NCBI RefSeq assembly: GCF_041601295.1
Contig: NZ_JBFIII010000003.1
Coordinates: 1-60,028, forward strand
DNA from: Immundisolibacter sp.
GTDB lineage: Bacteria > Pseudomonadota > Gammaproteobacteria > Immundisolibacterales > Immundisolibacteraceae
Direction: 5' to 3'
Length of the DNA: 60,028 bases
Shown here: one piece after another, positions 26,792 through 35,860 of the stretch
How the letters are laid out: each line of letters starts with the position of its first letter
How positions within the stretch are numbered: position 1 is the first letter of the stretch
Made by a program: the position numbers and the translations under genes
The notes under the pieces: model-generated
What the model was told of the DNA's origin: nothing
Seen by the model: the letters and a program-made list of their open reading frames with translations, nothing else
Database searches by the model: none

Positions 26792-28261
26792 CTAGCCGAC
26801 GCTGCCTTCAAGGCTCACGCCCAGCAGGCGCTGCACCTCGACCGCGAACTCCATCGGCAGTTCCTTGAAGACTTCCTTGCAAAAGCCGTTGACGATCATC
26901 GACACCGCGTCTTCCTGACCGATGCCGCGCTGCCGGCAGTAGAACAGCTGGTCCTCGCCGATACGCGAGGTGGTGGCCTCGTGTTCGACGGTGGCGGTCG
27001 GCTCCTGCACTTCGATGTACGGAAACGTGTGTGCGCCGCACTGGCTGCCGATCAGCAACGAGTCGCACTGAGTGTAGTTGCGCGCGCCCTCGGCTCCGCG
27101 CAGCACCTTGACCAGTCCGCGATAGGCATTGCCGCCGTGGCCGGCGGAAATCCCCTTGGAAATGATCGTGCTGCGGCTGTTCTTGCCGATATGGATCATC
27201 TTGGTGCCAGTATCGGCCTGTTGAAAGTTGTTGGTCAGCGCCACCGAATAGAACTCACCGACCGAGTTGTCGCCGGTGAGCACGCAGCTGGGGTACTTCC
27301 AGGTGATGGCCGAGCCGGTTTCCACCTGGGTCCAGGAAATCTTCGCGTTTCGCCCACGGCAATCGCCGCGCTTGGTGACGAAGTTGTAAATGCCGCCGCG
27401 GCCTTCGGCGTCGCCGGGATACCAGTTTTGCACCGTCGAGTACTTGATCTGGGCGTCTTCCAGCGCCACCAGCTCGACCACCGCCGCGTGCAGCTGGTTC
27501 TCGTCACGCATGGGCGCGGTGCAGCCTTCGAGGTAAGACACATGGCTGCCGGCTTCGGCCACGATCAGCGTGCGCTCGAACTGCCCGGTCTTGGCGGCGT
27601 TGATGCGAAAGTAGGTCGACAGCTCCATTGGGCAGCGTACGCCCTTGGGGATATACACAAACGAGCCGTCGGTAAACACGGCCGAATTGAGCGCCGCGTA
27701 GAAGTTGTCGGCCGGCGGCACCACTGAGCCCAGATACTTGCGCACCAGGTCCGGGTGGTCATTCACCGCTTCGGAAAACGAACAGAAAATCACGCCGTGC
27801 TCGGCCAGCTTTTTCTTGAACGTGGTGCCGACCGACACGCTGTCGAACACCGCATCCACCGCGATGCCAGGCCCGGCGTCGGCCGCCACGCCGGCCAGGG
27901 CGGCACGCTCATGCAGGGGAATACCGAGCTTCTCGAACGTTGCCAGCAGCTCCGGATCCACCTCGTCGAGGCTCTTCGGACCGTCGGCGTTCGATTTGGG
28001 CGCCGAGTAGTACACGATGTCCTGAAAATCCACCGGCGGGTGCTGCACATGCGCCCACTCGGGCGGTGTCATCTTCAGCCAGTGGCGATAGGCCTCCAGT
28101 CGCCAGGCGAGCATGAACTCGGGCTCACCTTTCTTGGCCGAGATGATGCGGATCACGTCCTCGCTCAGACCCGGCGGCACGCTGTCGGCTTCGATGTCAG
28201 TGACGAAGCCCTCGCGGTACTCGCGGTCGATGAAGACGCCGATATCGGTGTTGGTATTCAT
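26792..28261 (-). CDS. sufB: SUF scaffold protein SufB
   Basis: Main scaffold on which the Fe-S cluster is assembled. The 489 residues contain PPADNFYAALNSAVFTDGSF, YFRINAAKTGQFERTLIVAE and the C-terminal EHEATTSRIGEDQLFY segment with the conserved glutamate and histidine. QCDSLLIGSQCGAHTFPY carries the conserved cysteine. It is the first structural gene after sufR, 21 bp downstream. Confidence 0.97.
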   Translation of the reverse strand: MNTNTDIGVFIDREYREGFVTDIEADSVPPGLSEDVIRIISAKKGEPEFMLAWRLEAYRHWLKMTPPEWAHVQHPPVDFQDIVYYSAPKSNADGPKSLDEVDPELLATFEKLGIPLHERAALAGVAADAGPGIAVDAVFDSVSVGTTFKKKLAEHGVIFCSFSEAVNDHPDLVRKYLGSVVPPADNFYAALNSAVFTDGSFVYIPKGVRCPMELSTYFRINAAKTGQFERTLIVAEAGSHVSYLEGCTAPMRDENQLHAAVVELVALEDAQIKYSTVQNWYPGDAEGRGGIYNFVTKRGDCRGRNAKISWTQVETGSAITWKYPSCVLTGDNSVGEFYSVALTNNFQQADTGTKMIHIGKNSRSTIISKGISAGHGGNAYRGLVKVLRGAEGARNYTQCDSLLIGSQCGAHTFPYIEVQEPTATVEHEATTSRIGEDQLFYCRQRGIGQEDAVSMIVNGFCKEVFKELPMEFAVEVQRLLGVSLEGSVG

Positions 28262-28282
28262 CCTCGAATCCTTGAATTTGCG

Positions 28283-28738
28283 TCAGGACGGCGCGTTTGC
28301 CGACTGCCGGCGTAGTGCGGCGTGGATCGGCACCGGGGCCGGGCGAATCATTTCGGCAAGCGTCATGCTCTCAAGCGCCGCCAGCACCATCTGATTGATA
28401 CGCTGCCAGTTACCCCGGATGGAGCACACCGACTCCTGCTCACACAGACCCTCGCCGCTGCCGCACTCGGTCAGCCCGACCGGCCCCTCGAAGCTGCGCA
28501 CGATCTGCGCCACTGAAATCTCTGCCGCCGGCCGCGCCAGTGCATAACCTCCACCCTGCCCGCGCACCGAGCGCAGCAGACCCGCGCGCACCAGCACCTT
28601 GAGCACCTTGCTGGTGGTCGGCAAGGCAATGCCGGTGCACAGAGCTACCTCGGACGCACAGTGCACCGTGTCCGAGGCCGCGGCGAGGTGCCCCATCACC
28701 ACGGTGGCGTAGTCGGTTAGTTTGCGTACCCGCAACAT
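28283..28738 (-). CDS. sufR: SUF operon regulator SufR (Rrf2 family)
   Basis: Rrf2-type winged-helix regulator of the proteobacterial SUF-regulator group, related to IscR. The N-terminal KLTDYATVVMGHLA and GLLRSVRGQGGGYALARPA segments form the DNA-binding domain. Three cysteines (ECGSGEGLCEQESVC) can bind an Fe-S cluster, which would let it sense cluster status and repress its own operon when clusters are plentiful. It heads the operon. A palindrome overlapping a good promoter lies 54 bp upstream. Confidence 0.9.
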   Translation of the reverse strand: MLRVRKLTDYATVVMGHLAAASDTVHCASEVALCTGIALPTTSKVLKVLVRAGLLRSVRGQGGGYALARPAAEISVAQIVRSFEGPVGLTECGSGEGLCEQESVCSIRGNWQRINQMVLAALESMTLAEMIRPAPVPIHAALRRQSANAPS

Positions 28739-28791
28739 GGATCGCTATCGGCCCCTGGATTGCATTCGCCGCGAGATAGCGCGGCAGTTGT

Positions 28792-28826
28792 GGACCATTT
28801 TAGTCCTGATTGAGTGAGGCGGACAA
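28792..28826 (-). promoter_or_regulatory. Candidate suf promoter with overlapping SufR operator
   Basis: On the minus strand, TTGTCC (28826-28821) and TAAAAT (28802-28797) are separated by 18 bases and form a plausible sigma-70 promoter. The palindrome GGACTAAAATGGTCC (28806-28792) covers the -10 element, with exact 4-bp outer arms. Its GACTAAAATGGTC core resembles motifs described for Rrf2/IscR-type regulators, as far as I recall. Placement over the -10 would allow SufR to block transcription. Confidence 0.5.
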
Positions 28827-28906
28827 GCCTCTCCAAGCCAAGCGTCTTGGCCGGGCTTGGGGCGCGTGCGATGATTGGCGGCGAATTCACCCTGCCCTGG
28901 ACACCC

Positions 28907-29776
28907 ATGCCCGCGCGCATTATCGACGGCAAGCGGGTGGCGGCCGAGCTACGCACGGCGCTCGCCGCCCGCACCGCCCTGTTTACCACCCAGTATCAGC
29001 GCCGGCCGGGCCTGGCGGTGCTGCTGGTAGGCGCTGATGCGGCATCGCAAATCTATGTAAGCAGCAAGCGGCGGGCCTGTGAGGAAGTCGGCATGATGTC
29101 GTTCGGGCACGACTTGCCGGCCGACACGACAGAATCCGCGCTGCTGGCGCTGATCGACCGACTGAACGACGACCCGCAGGTGGACGGCATCCTGCTTCAG
29201 CTGCCCTTGCCGGCCCATATCCGCGCCGAAGTGGTGCTCGAACGAATCCATCCGGACAAGGACGTGGACGGATTTCACCCCTACAACCTGGGCCGCCTGG
29301 CGCAGCGCCTGCCGGGTCTTCGTCCATGTACCCCACGCGGCATCATGCGTCTGCTGGAGCATTACGCCATTGCGGTACGCGGTCAGGACGCGGTGGTGGT
29401 GGGCGCCTCCAACATCGTTGGCCGACCCATGGCGCTGGAGTTGCTGCTCGCGGGCGCCACCGTCACGGTGTGTCACCGCTTTACCGAAAATCTGCGCCAG
29501 CACGTGGGGCGGGCTCAGCTACTGGTGGTGGCCGTCGGCAAACCGGGCCTGATCCCCGGTGACTGGATTGCCCCCGGCGCGACGGTGATTGACGTAGGCA
29601 TCAACCGACTGGCGGACGGACGCCTGCACGGCGATGTGGGTTTCGATACGGCGCGCGAGCGCGCGGCGTGGATCACCCCGGTCCCCGGCGGCGTGGGCCC
29701 CATGACCATCGCCCTGCTGCTGGAGAACACCCTCACCACCGCCAAGGCGCATAGCGCCCAGATTGATCCAGATTGA
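28907..29776 (+). CDS. folD: Bifunctional methylenetetrahydrofolate dehydrogenase/cyclohydrolase FolD
   Basis: Interconverts 5,10-methylene-, methenyl- and 10-formyl-tetrahydrofolate, supplying one-carbon units for purine synthesis. The signatures YVSSKRRACEEVGM (with the catalytic lysine), DGILLQLPLP, the NADP-binding VVVGASNIVGRPMALELL and TPVPGGVGPMTIALLL are all present. The ATG at 28907 gives 289 residues starting MPARIIDGKRVA, matching the family; the frame is open further upstream to 28814. It is divergent from the suf operon. Confidence 0.97.
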   Translation: MPARIIDGKRVAAELRTALAARTALFTTQYQRRPGLAVLLVGADAASQIYVSSKRRACEEVGMMSFGHDLPADTTESALLALIDRLNDDPQVDGILLQLPLPAHIRAEVVLERIHPDKDVDGFHPYNLGRLAQRLPGLRPCTPRGIMRLLEHYAIAVRGQDAVVVGASNIVGRPMALELLLAGATVTVCHRFTENLRQHVGRAQLLVVAVGKPGLIPGDWIAPGATVIDVGINRLADGRLHGDVGFDTARERAAWITPVPGGVGPMTIALLLENTLTTAKAHSAQIDPD

Positions 29777-30025
29777 TGGGTAGCGGGCAATCCCCGCCTG
29801 CGGCCTGTAGTCAGCCGCTTCAGGAACCCAGCGGCGTGGCCATGCCCTCCACCGCCAGGCATTCAGCTAGGGAGACGCTGAAGTATTCAGTGTTTCCCGC
29901 AACGCAAGGATGCGCTGCCAAAATCTGTGGCTGTAAGCCACTAATTTTATGAGTTATCGAAAAACCACTCTTTTCCGATGACGTGCGCTGAAAACTCCAG
30001 GATGGATTTATTGAGCGCTTCTTCC
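29777..30025. other. AT-rich intergenic segment with stem-loop and possible gene remnants
   Basis: This 249-bp gap is convergent between folD and the flavin monooxygenase. From about 29920 to 30025 it is clearly richer in A and T than its surroundings. A short minus-strand frame ending in a stop at 29867 (reading LALRETLNTSASP) and another ending near 29820 look like protein C-termini but belong to no gene I can name. They may be the scar of an old insertion. Confidence 0.4.
29927..29949 (+). terminator. Candidate rho-independent terminator after folD
   Basis: GTGGCT (29927-29932) and AGCCAC (29936-29941) form a perfect 6-bp stem with a 3-base loop, followed by TAATTTTA. It lies about 150 bp after the folD stop, so the link to folD is uncertain, and the T-tract is imperfect. 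Confidence 0.4.
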
Positions 30026-31357
30026 CTAAGAAAAAAAACGGTTCTCCGGCCGTGGCAAGCCGAGGTTCTCGCGCAAGGTCGTACCCTCATAAGCGCGCCG
30101 GAACAGGCCACGACGCTGTAGCTCCGGCACCACCTGGTCAACGAAATCATCGAGTCCGCCCGGCAGGTACGGGAACATCACATTGAAACCATCGCAGGCG
30201 CGGGTTTCAAGCCATTCCTGCATCTGATCGGCAATCAGGGAGGGCGTGCCGATCATCTCCAGCGAGCCGAAAGCGGCGCCTACGTACTGGGCGAGTTGCC
30301 GCACGGTCAGGCCGTCACTGCGCGCCATGTCCACCAATTTCTGACGCGAGGTGTGGCTGGCATTGGTGGGTGGCAGCTCGTCCGGCAACGGGCCGTCAAG
30401 GTCCAGTTTCGAGGCGTCGAAGCCGAGCTGCACCGACAATGTGGCGATACCGCTGTCCGGATGCACCAGACCGTCGAGACGGGCCTTCTTGGCGCGCGCC
30501 TCGGCCGCGGTGTCACCAATGACCACAAAGGCCCCGGGGGCGATCACTATATGGTCGGGATTGCGACCCACCGCTCGGGCACGGTCCTTTATATCGGCGT
30601 AGACACGCTGCGCCGAGACCAGATCGCCCACGCCAGAGAACACCATTTCGGCGGTTTCGGCGGCCAGCTGGCGGCCGGCGTCGGACTGACCCGCCTGCAC
30701 GATGACCGGCCAGCCCTGCACGGGCCTGGCGATGTTCAGTGGCCCGCGCACCGAGTAATACTTGCCTTGGTGATCCAGCACGTGCAGTTTGTCAGGGTCG
30801 AAGAAAACGCCGCTTTCCACATCGCGCAGAAAAGCATCGTCGGCCCAGCTGTCCCACAGGCCGGTGACCACATCGTAAAACTCGCGCGCACGACGGTAGC
30901 GCTCATCGTGCTCCAGGTGCTCCTTCAGCCCGAAATTGAGTGCTTCGTAGGGATTGGTTGAGGTGACCACGTTCCAGGCGGCACGACCGCCACTGATGTG
31001 ATCGAGCGATGCGAACTGCCGCGCGACATGAAAGGGCGCGTTATAGGTGGTGGACATAGTGGCGATCAGGCCAATATGTTCGGTAACCGCCGCCAGCGCC
31101 GGCAACAATGTCATCGGCGCGAATGAGGTCACGGTCGCGCTGCGCTTGAGCGCCGGCGTCGGCATATTGGGCACGGCCAGGTGATCGGCCATGAAAAATG
31201 CGTCGAAACAGCCGTGCTCAAGCTTCTGTGTCAGCCGCTTGATCAGTGGCCAGTTGAAATTGGCATCGGGTGCGCCACCGGGGTAGCGCCAGGCAGCGGT
31301 GTGGATACTGATCGGGCGCATAAAGGCGCCCAGGCGCAGACGTCGCGGCTCGCTCAT
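30026..31357 (-). CDS. LLM-class flavin-dependent monooxygenase (NtaA/SnaA/DszA family)
   Basis: Two-component FMNH2-dependent monooxygenase large subunit of the group acting on nitrilotriacetate, dimethylsulfide, pristinamycin or dibenzothiophene sulfone. Family marks in the 443 residues are WRYPGGAPDANFNW, FFMADHLAVP, SGGRAAWNVVTSTNPYEALNFG and VIVQAGQSDAGRQLAAETAE. The substrate cannot be read from the sequence. No flavin reductase gene is adjacent. The ATG overlaps the stop of the M20 peptidase gene by 4 bases, so it is probably the last gene of the purF transcript. Confidence 0.88.
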   Translation of the reverse strand: MSEPRRLRLGAFMRPISIHTAAWRYPGGAPDANFNWPLIKRLTQKLEHGCFDAFFMADHLAVPNMPTPALKRSATVTSFAPMTLLPALAAVTEHIGLIATMSTTYNAPFHVARQFASLDHISGGRAAWNVVTSTNPYEALNFGLKEHLEHDERYRRAREFYDVVTGLWDSWADDAFLRDVESGVFFDPDKLHVLDHQGKYYSVRGPLNIARPVQGWPVIVQAGQSDAGRQLAAETAEMVFSGVGDLVSAQRVYADIKDRARAVGRNPDHIVIAPGAFVVIGDTAAEARAKKARLDGLVHPDSGIATLSVQLGFDASKLDLDGPLPDELPPTNASHTSRQKLVDMARSDGLTVRQLAQYVGAAFGSLEMIGTPSLIADQMQEWLETRACDGFNVMFPYLPGGLDDFVDQVVPELQRRGLFRRAYEGTTLRENLGLPRPENRFFS

Positions 31358-32907
31358 CGCATAGCTCCATCAGGTTGCGGTGGTGGCGGTTCTACTGGAG
31401 GCTGCAATGTCACGCCAGCCGCCAGCTGCGCCAGCGTGGCCAAATAAATGGCCATGCCGCGGCGCAGATCATCCACCTTGATACGCTCGTTCTCGGCGTG
31501 TGCGAGGTTCTCGCCACCTGGGAAGCCCATGCCAAAGGCGACGAACCCGGGAAAGGCCTTGGCGTAGGTGGTGCCACCGATCGCCAGCGGCGCGCTGTCA
31601 TCGCCCGTAAACTGGCGATACACGCCCAGCAGGGAGCGCACCAGCGGCGCATCCGGCTCCACCCACAACGCTTCCTTGCCTTCGATAATCTTGAGTTCAC
31701 CACCGTAGGGCGCAAGCGCCGCGGCCAGACGCATGCGCTGCATCGCCAGGTCGAGCCCCCGCGGCGCGCGGATATTAAGGTGGGCACGGATACTCTGGGC
31801 GGTGCCCGTCAACAGGCCAAGATTGACCGTGCTGACGCCCAGGCCCTCGACCTCGTGCCGAAGGCCCAAAGTGGCGCCATTGGTTTCAAGCCCAAGACCC
31901 TTCGCGATAAACGCCAGTGCCCGTCCGCCGGCAGATTTCGGGTCGATGCCAACAGATTGACGAGCGCTGTGCAACAGGCGCGCAAGGTGAACGACAGCAT
32001 TGACGCCGAGTTCCGGCCGCGCACCGTGGGCGGCCTTGCCAAGGGCCACGATCTGGACGCCACTGTCCACCTGCTTCAGCTTGAAACTGGGCCCCGGCGT
32101 TGTGGCGTCATAGGCGCCAATCGCGGCCTGCATGACGGTGGTGAGCCTGGCGGGGTCGCCCTGCAAGCGAGCCTCGGCCGATTCAGGCACCGAATTAGGC
32201 ACGACTCCGCCCGACAACTGCCGAAGCACAGGGTCAGCGGCACCACTGAACCGCGCCACCGCTTCGAGGTAACTTTTCTCGGCGTGGATAACGGGAAACC
32301 CCGCGTCGGCGGTCCAGCCCTCGCTTGGCACCAGGCCCGCCGCGTGTACCGCGTCAAGGTCGCGCCAGTCCATGTTCTCCTCGCTGCTGCCGACGATCAG
32401 GCGTACCGGACGGGTCAGCGGCAACTTGGAATCCTTCAGCGCGGCGAGCGCATACAGACTCGCCACCAGCGGACCCTTGTCATCCAGGCTGCCGCGCCCC
32501 CACACGGCGCCGTCGACCAGCGCGCCGCTGAATGGCGGATGTTGCCAGCGCGCCGGATCCCCGGCTGGCACGACGTCGGCGTGCACCAGAATGCCGAGCG
32601 CATTCTCGCCCTGCCCGAGTTCAACCACCGCGACCTGTTCGCCCGGCAGCAGCCGGGCTTCAAGACCCAACTCGCCGGCCCGCACCACCACCGCGCGCAA
32701 CAGGGCGACTTTATCGGTACGGTGCGGATCACCGGCCTCGGTGATGGAGGGAACGCGGACCCAGGCCTGCAGATCCGCCACCGCGGCGGCCAGGCGCTGG
32801 TCGACAGCGGCGTCTATCTGCCCACGATCGAGCGCCCATGCCGGCGCCGCCGCAAGCAGCAGCGCGGCGCCTAGGGCGCCCGCCCTAAACCACGATTTGC
32901 AGTTCAT
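31354..32907 (-). CDS. Exported M20-family dipeptidase/metallopeptidase
   Basis: Zinc peptidase of family M20 (PepV/CPG2-like). The ATG at 32907 gives a signal peptide (RAGALGAALLLAAAPAWA) and a 517-residue precursor, so the enzyme is likely periplasmic. The metal-site segments are ILVHADVVPAG, WGRGSLDDKGPLVASLYAL and GSSEENMDW, with a C-terminal histidine in NLAHAENERIK. The longer frame start at 33024 lies inside purF and is rejected. It overlaps purF by 23 bp and couples to the monooxygenase gene. The substrate is unknown. Confidence 0.88.
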   Translation of the reverse strand: MNCKSWFRAGALGAALLLAAAPAWALDRGQIDAAVDQRLAAAVADLQAWVRVPSITEAGDPHRTDKVALLRAVVVRAGELGLEARLLPGEQVAVVELGQGENALGILVHADVVPAGDPARWQHPPFSGALVDGAVWGRGSLDDKGPLVASLYALAALKDSKLPLTRPVRLIVGSSEENMDWRDLDAVHAAGLVPSEGWTADAGFPVIHAEKSYLEAVARFSGAADPVLRQLSGGVVPNSVPESAEARLQGDPARLTTVMQAAIGAYDATTPGPSFKLKQVDSGVQIVALGKAAHGARPELGVNAVVHLARLLHSARQSVGIDPKSAGGRALAFIAKGLGLETNGATLGLRHEVEGLGVSTVNLGLLTGTAQSIRAHLNIRAPRGLDLAMQRMRLAAALAPYGGELKIIEGKEALWVEPDAPLVRSLLGVYRQFTGDDSAPLAIGGTTYAKAFPGFVAFGMGFPGGENLAHAENERIKVDDLRRGMAIYLATLAQLAAGVTLQPPVEPPPPQPDGAMR

Positions 32908-34390
32908 CGCGCGCGGCCACGGCACGCAGCTGCTTGGCACCGTCGCTGCGCAGCTGGCCGATATGGTCGAGGTAAAGCTGGTCCACGTCGCCGGTGACAT
33001 AGTTGCCGTCAAAACACGAGGCATCGAAATCCGTGACCGCGGGGTTGCCCTCCCGGGCAGCGTCCTTCAGGTCTTCAAGGTCCTGGTATAGCAACCAGTC
33101 AGCGCCGATCAGCTCGCACACTTCCTGCTCGCTACGGCCGTGGGCGATCAGCTCATGCGGATTCGGCATGTCAATACCGTAAACATTGGGGAAACGCACC
33201 GCCGGCGCCGCGGAGGCGAAATAGACCCGGCGCGCGCCGGCATCGCGCGCAAGCTGCACAATCTGTTGCGAGGTGGTACCACGCACGATCGAGTCGTCCA
33301 CCAGCAACACGTTCTTGCCCTCGAACTCCAACTCGATGGGATTGAGCTTCTGGCGCACCGAGCGCTGGCGCTCGCCTTGGCCCGGCATGATGAAAGTGCG
33401 CGCGATATAGCGATTCTTGATGAAGCCCTCGCGGTACTTCAATCCCAGCTCGGCCGCCAGCTGCATGGCCGCGGTCCGGCTGGTGTCCGGAATCGGGATC
33501 ACCACGTCAATGTCATGTTCCGGCCACACCCGACGCAGCTTATGGGCCAGTTTCTCGCCCATGCGCATCCGGCACTTGTGTACCGAAATGCTGTCCATGA
33601 TCGAGTCTGGCCGGGCGAAATAGACCAGTTCGAACAGGCACGGGTTCAACTGCGGTGTGTCCACGCAGACACGGGTGTGCAATTTGCCGAGCCGGTCGAG
33701 AATCACCGCCTCACCGGGCGCGACGTCGCGCAGAACACGATAGCCACCGCTCGCTATCGCCACGCTCTCGGAGGCCAGGATGTACTCGTCACCGAGCACC
33801 GTCTCACGCACACCAATCACCAGTGGGCGGATGCCATGGGGATCGCGAAAGCCGACCACGCCGAAGTCGGTAATCATCGCCACCACCGCATAAGCACCGC
33901 GACAACGCCGATGCACCGCGCGCACCGCGGCGAAAACGTCCTCGTGTGCCGCCTTCACCCGGCCGATGCGTTGCAACTCCCCGGCGAACACATTCAGCAA
34001 CACCTCGGAATCCGAATCGGTGTTCAAGTGTCGCAGCTCGTCCTCGGTCAACGCCTGGCGCAGCGCCTGGGTATTGGTCAGGTTACCGTTGTGCGCCAAC
34101 GTAATGCCGTAGGGTGAGTTCACATAAAACGGTTGCGCCTCCGCCGATGCCGAACTACCCGCCGTCGGGTAACGCACGTGGCCGATGCCCATATTGCCGC
34201 GCAGGCGCTCCATGTGCTGCTGGCCGAACACGTCACGCACCATGCCGTTTTGTTTACGCATGTACAGGCGGCCGTGCTCGGCGGTGACCATGCCGGCGGA
34301 ATCCTGTCCACGGTGCTGCAACACAGTCAATCCATCATAAAGCGCCTGGTTGACGGCCGTCTGGGCAACGATTCCGATGATTCCGCACAT
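32885..34390 (-). CDS. purF: Amidophosphoribosyltransferase PurF
   Basis: First committed enzyme of purine synthesis, converting PRPP and glutamine to phosphoribosylamine. The start at 34390 gives MCGIIGIV, placing the catalytic Cys at position 2, exposed after Met removal; no propeptide is present. The glutaminase motifs LQHRGQDSAGM and VRYPTAGSS and the PRPP loop LLVDDSIVRGTTSQQIV are clear. The 501 residues match E. coli (505). It is 8 bp after cvpA, a classic pairing. Confidence 0.97.
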   Translation of the reverse strand: MCGIIGIVAQTAVNQALYDGLTVLQHRGQDSAGMVTAEHGRLYMRKQNGMVRDVFGQQHMERLRGNMGIGHVRYPTAGSSASAEAQPFYVNSPYGITLAHNGNLTNTQALRQALTEDELRHLNTDSDSEVLLNVFAGELQRIGRVKAAHEDVFAAVRAVHRRCRGAYAVVAMITDFGVVGFRDPHGIRPLVIGVRETVLGDEYILASESVAIASGGYRVLRDVAPGEAVILDRLGKLHTRVCVDTPQLNPCLFELVYFARPDSIMDSISVHKCRMRMGEKLAHKLRRVWPEHDIDVVIPIPDTSRTAAMQLAAELGLKYREGFIKNRYIARTFIMPGQGERQRSVRQKLNPIELEFEGKNVLLVDDSIVRGTTSQQIVQLARDAGARRVYFASAAPAVRFPNVYGIDMPNPHELIAHGRSEQEVCELIGADWLLYQDLEDLKDAAREGNPAVTDFDASCFDGNYVTGDVDQLYLDHIGQLRSDGAKQLRAVAARDELQIVV

Positions 34391-34398
34391 AGGTGACC

Positions 34399-34896
34399 CT
34401 ACCCCGCCGCTGGCGCCTTGAACTGCGTCAAACCCCACTCGGCTGCCATCTTCAGCCACTGCGCCGACGTGCGGGTTGCAGGAACCAGACTCGAACCTTG
34501 CCACCACAACGACCGTTGCAAGGGCGTGGCTTCAACCAGCAGCACAGTCGCCGTGACCAGAACCAGTCCACGCGCCGCGCCGAACACGGCACCCAGCGCC
34601 CGATCGGTACCCCGCAACGGACTGCGCTTGAGCAAGCTGACCAACAGGTGCGACAGGAGCGCCAACACCAACAAGGCGCCGATGAACATCAAAAACACCG
34701 CGGCTGCCTGGCGCGCACCAGGGCTACTGATCACGCCGGCCAGCTGCTCCATCAGCGGCGGATGGAAACGCCACGCCAGATAGGCAGCCACCAGCCAGGA
34801 CGCCAGCGACAGCAGTTCCCGCAACAGACCACGCCAGATACCAACGAACAGCGATAGCACCATCACAGCCATGAATATGACGTCGATGAAATTCAT
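34399..34896 (-). CDS. cvpA: CvpA family membrane protein
   Basis: Inner-membrane protein named for colicin V production; in E. coli and relatives it supports envelope stress tolerance. The 165 residues start MNFIDVIFMAVMVLSLFVGIWRG (shown in part by family) and hold four membrane segments with LGAVFGAARGLVLV near the third. Position between the SPOR gene and purF is conserved across gamma- and betaproteobacteria. Confidence 0.92.
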   Translation of the reverse strand: MNFIDVIFMAVMVLSLFVGIWRGLLRELLSLASWLVAAYLAWRFHPPLMEQLAGVISSPGARQAAAVFLMFIGALLVLALLSHLLVSLLKRSPLRGTDRALGAVFGAARGLVLVTATVLLVEATPLQRSLWWQGSSLVPATRTSAQWLKMAAEWGLTQFKAPAAG

Positions 34897-34920
34897 CGGG
34901 CTGCATCACCGCCATTCATG

Positions 34921-35688
34921 TCATGGATAAGACATGACGATGGCGCTCTGGCCGGTTTCCTTGCTCAGGCGCTCAACCAAGGCCTGCGAGGCGGCGCGGT
35001 CGATCTCCGGCCCCACTCGCACGCGCAACGCCACACCCTGGGGGGTGTTCACTTGCTCGGTAAAAGCGCTGTAACCAGCCTTGCGCAGTCGCTCGCGCAG
35101 ATCGACCGCCGTCTTGACGTTGCTGAAGGTGCCCAGTTGAACCACCCAAGCCTGCTGGCTGACCGCCGTCACTTGGGCTCCAGGGGCTGGAGGTGGCGTC
35201 ACGGTGCGCTGCCCCGAGGCAGCCGGCGAGGGTTTTCCGGCCATGGGGGGTGCGGGCTTGGCCGGCACCGGCCTGGCTACGGGTGGCTTGCTGGCCACGA
35301 TCGGCGTCGCCTTGGTCACCGGCGTCGCCGGCACGGAAGAGATACGCTCCTTGGGTGCCGGCGGGGGCGGAGGCACGGGTGGTATCGACGACGCGGACTC
35401 AGGCGCGGCCTGGCCTGGCGTGACTGGCGACTCGTCCTGCAACTGGTATGCGGGGGGTGCAACCGGCAGCGGGATGTCCTGTACCTCCGGCAGGGTCCCG
35501 GTCACCGGAGGCCCGTCGGCCGGCAGTGCGCTCGCGATGCCGTCAACCGGTTCATCCGGAATTTCAATCGTCTGCGGCCCCTGCGGAAGCGGCTGTCGCA
35601 AATCGTTCAGCGCCGGCGCCAGAATGGCCAGCAAGGAGACCAACACAAGGCCGCCAACGATGCGGTATTTGAGCCTGGAGGGTTCCAT
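34921..35688 (-). CDS. SPOR-domain protein, DedD-like
   Basis: Bitopic inner-membrane protein with a periplasmic SPOR domain that binds glycan strands stripped of stem peptides at the division septum. After a short cytoplasmic N-terminus comes one membrane segment (YRIVGGLVLVSLLAILAPAL), then a Pro/Ala-rich linker, then the SPOR domain at about residues 176-255 (WVVQLGTFSNVKTAVDLRER). The ATG at 35688 is chosen over 35712 because it gives MEPSRLKYRIVGG, the DedD-like start. Between folC and cvpA is the standard dedD position. Confidence 0.9.
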   Translation of the reverse strand: MEPSRLKYRIVGGLVLVSLLAILAPALNDLRQPLPQGPQTIEIPDEPVDGIASALPADGPPVTGTLPEVQDIPLPVAPPAYQLQDESPVTPGQAAPESASSIPPVPPPPPAPKERISSVPATPVTKATPIVASKPPVARPVPAKPAPPMAGKPSPAASGQRTVTPPPAPGAQVTAVSQQAWVVQLGTFSNVKTAVDLRERLRKAGYSAFTEQVNTPQGVALRVRVGPEIDRAASQALVERLSKETGQSAIVMSYP

Positions 35689-35860
35689 CGATACTCCGGC
35701 AGCGGTGCACAAGCGCCCGAATGGGTGGGGAGAAACTACTGAGGCTGGCCGCGCTCAACTGCGACATGGTCAGCCCGTATCGACCCTGTGCGGCGCCACC
35801 CCAGACAACGCGCCATCACGGATCCGCCCGCGTCAGGGCTGAAATTACCTTCTGACCTGG

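Noticed and set aside
29947..30150. 67-codon minus-strand frame overlapping the monooxygenase C-terminus
   Set aside because: Most of it is an off-frame reading of the monooxygenase gene; only its tail lies in the AT-rich gap, already noted.
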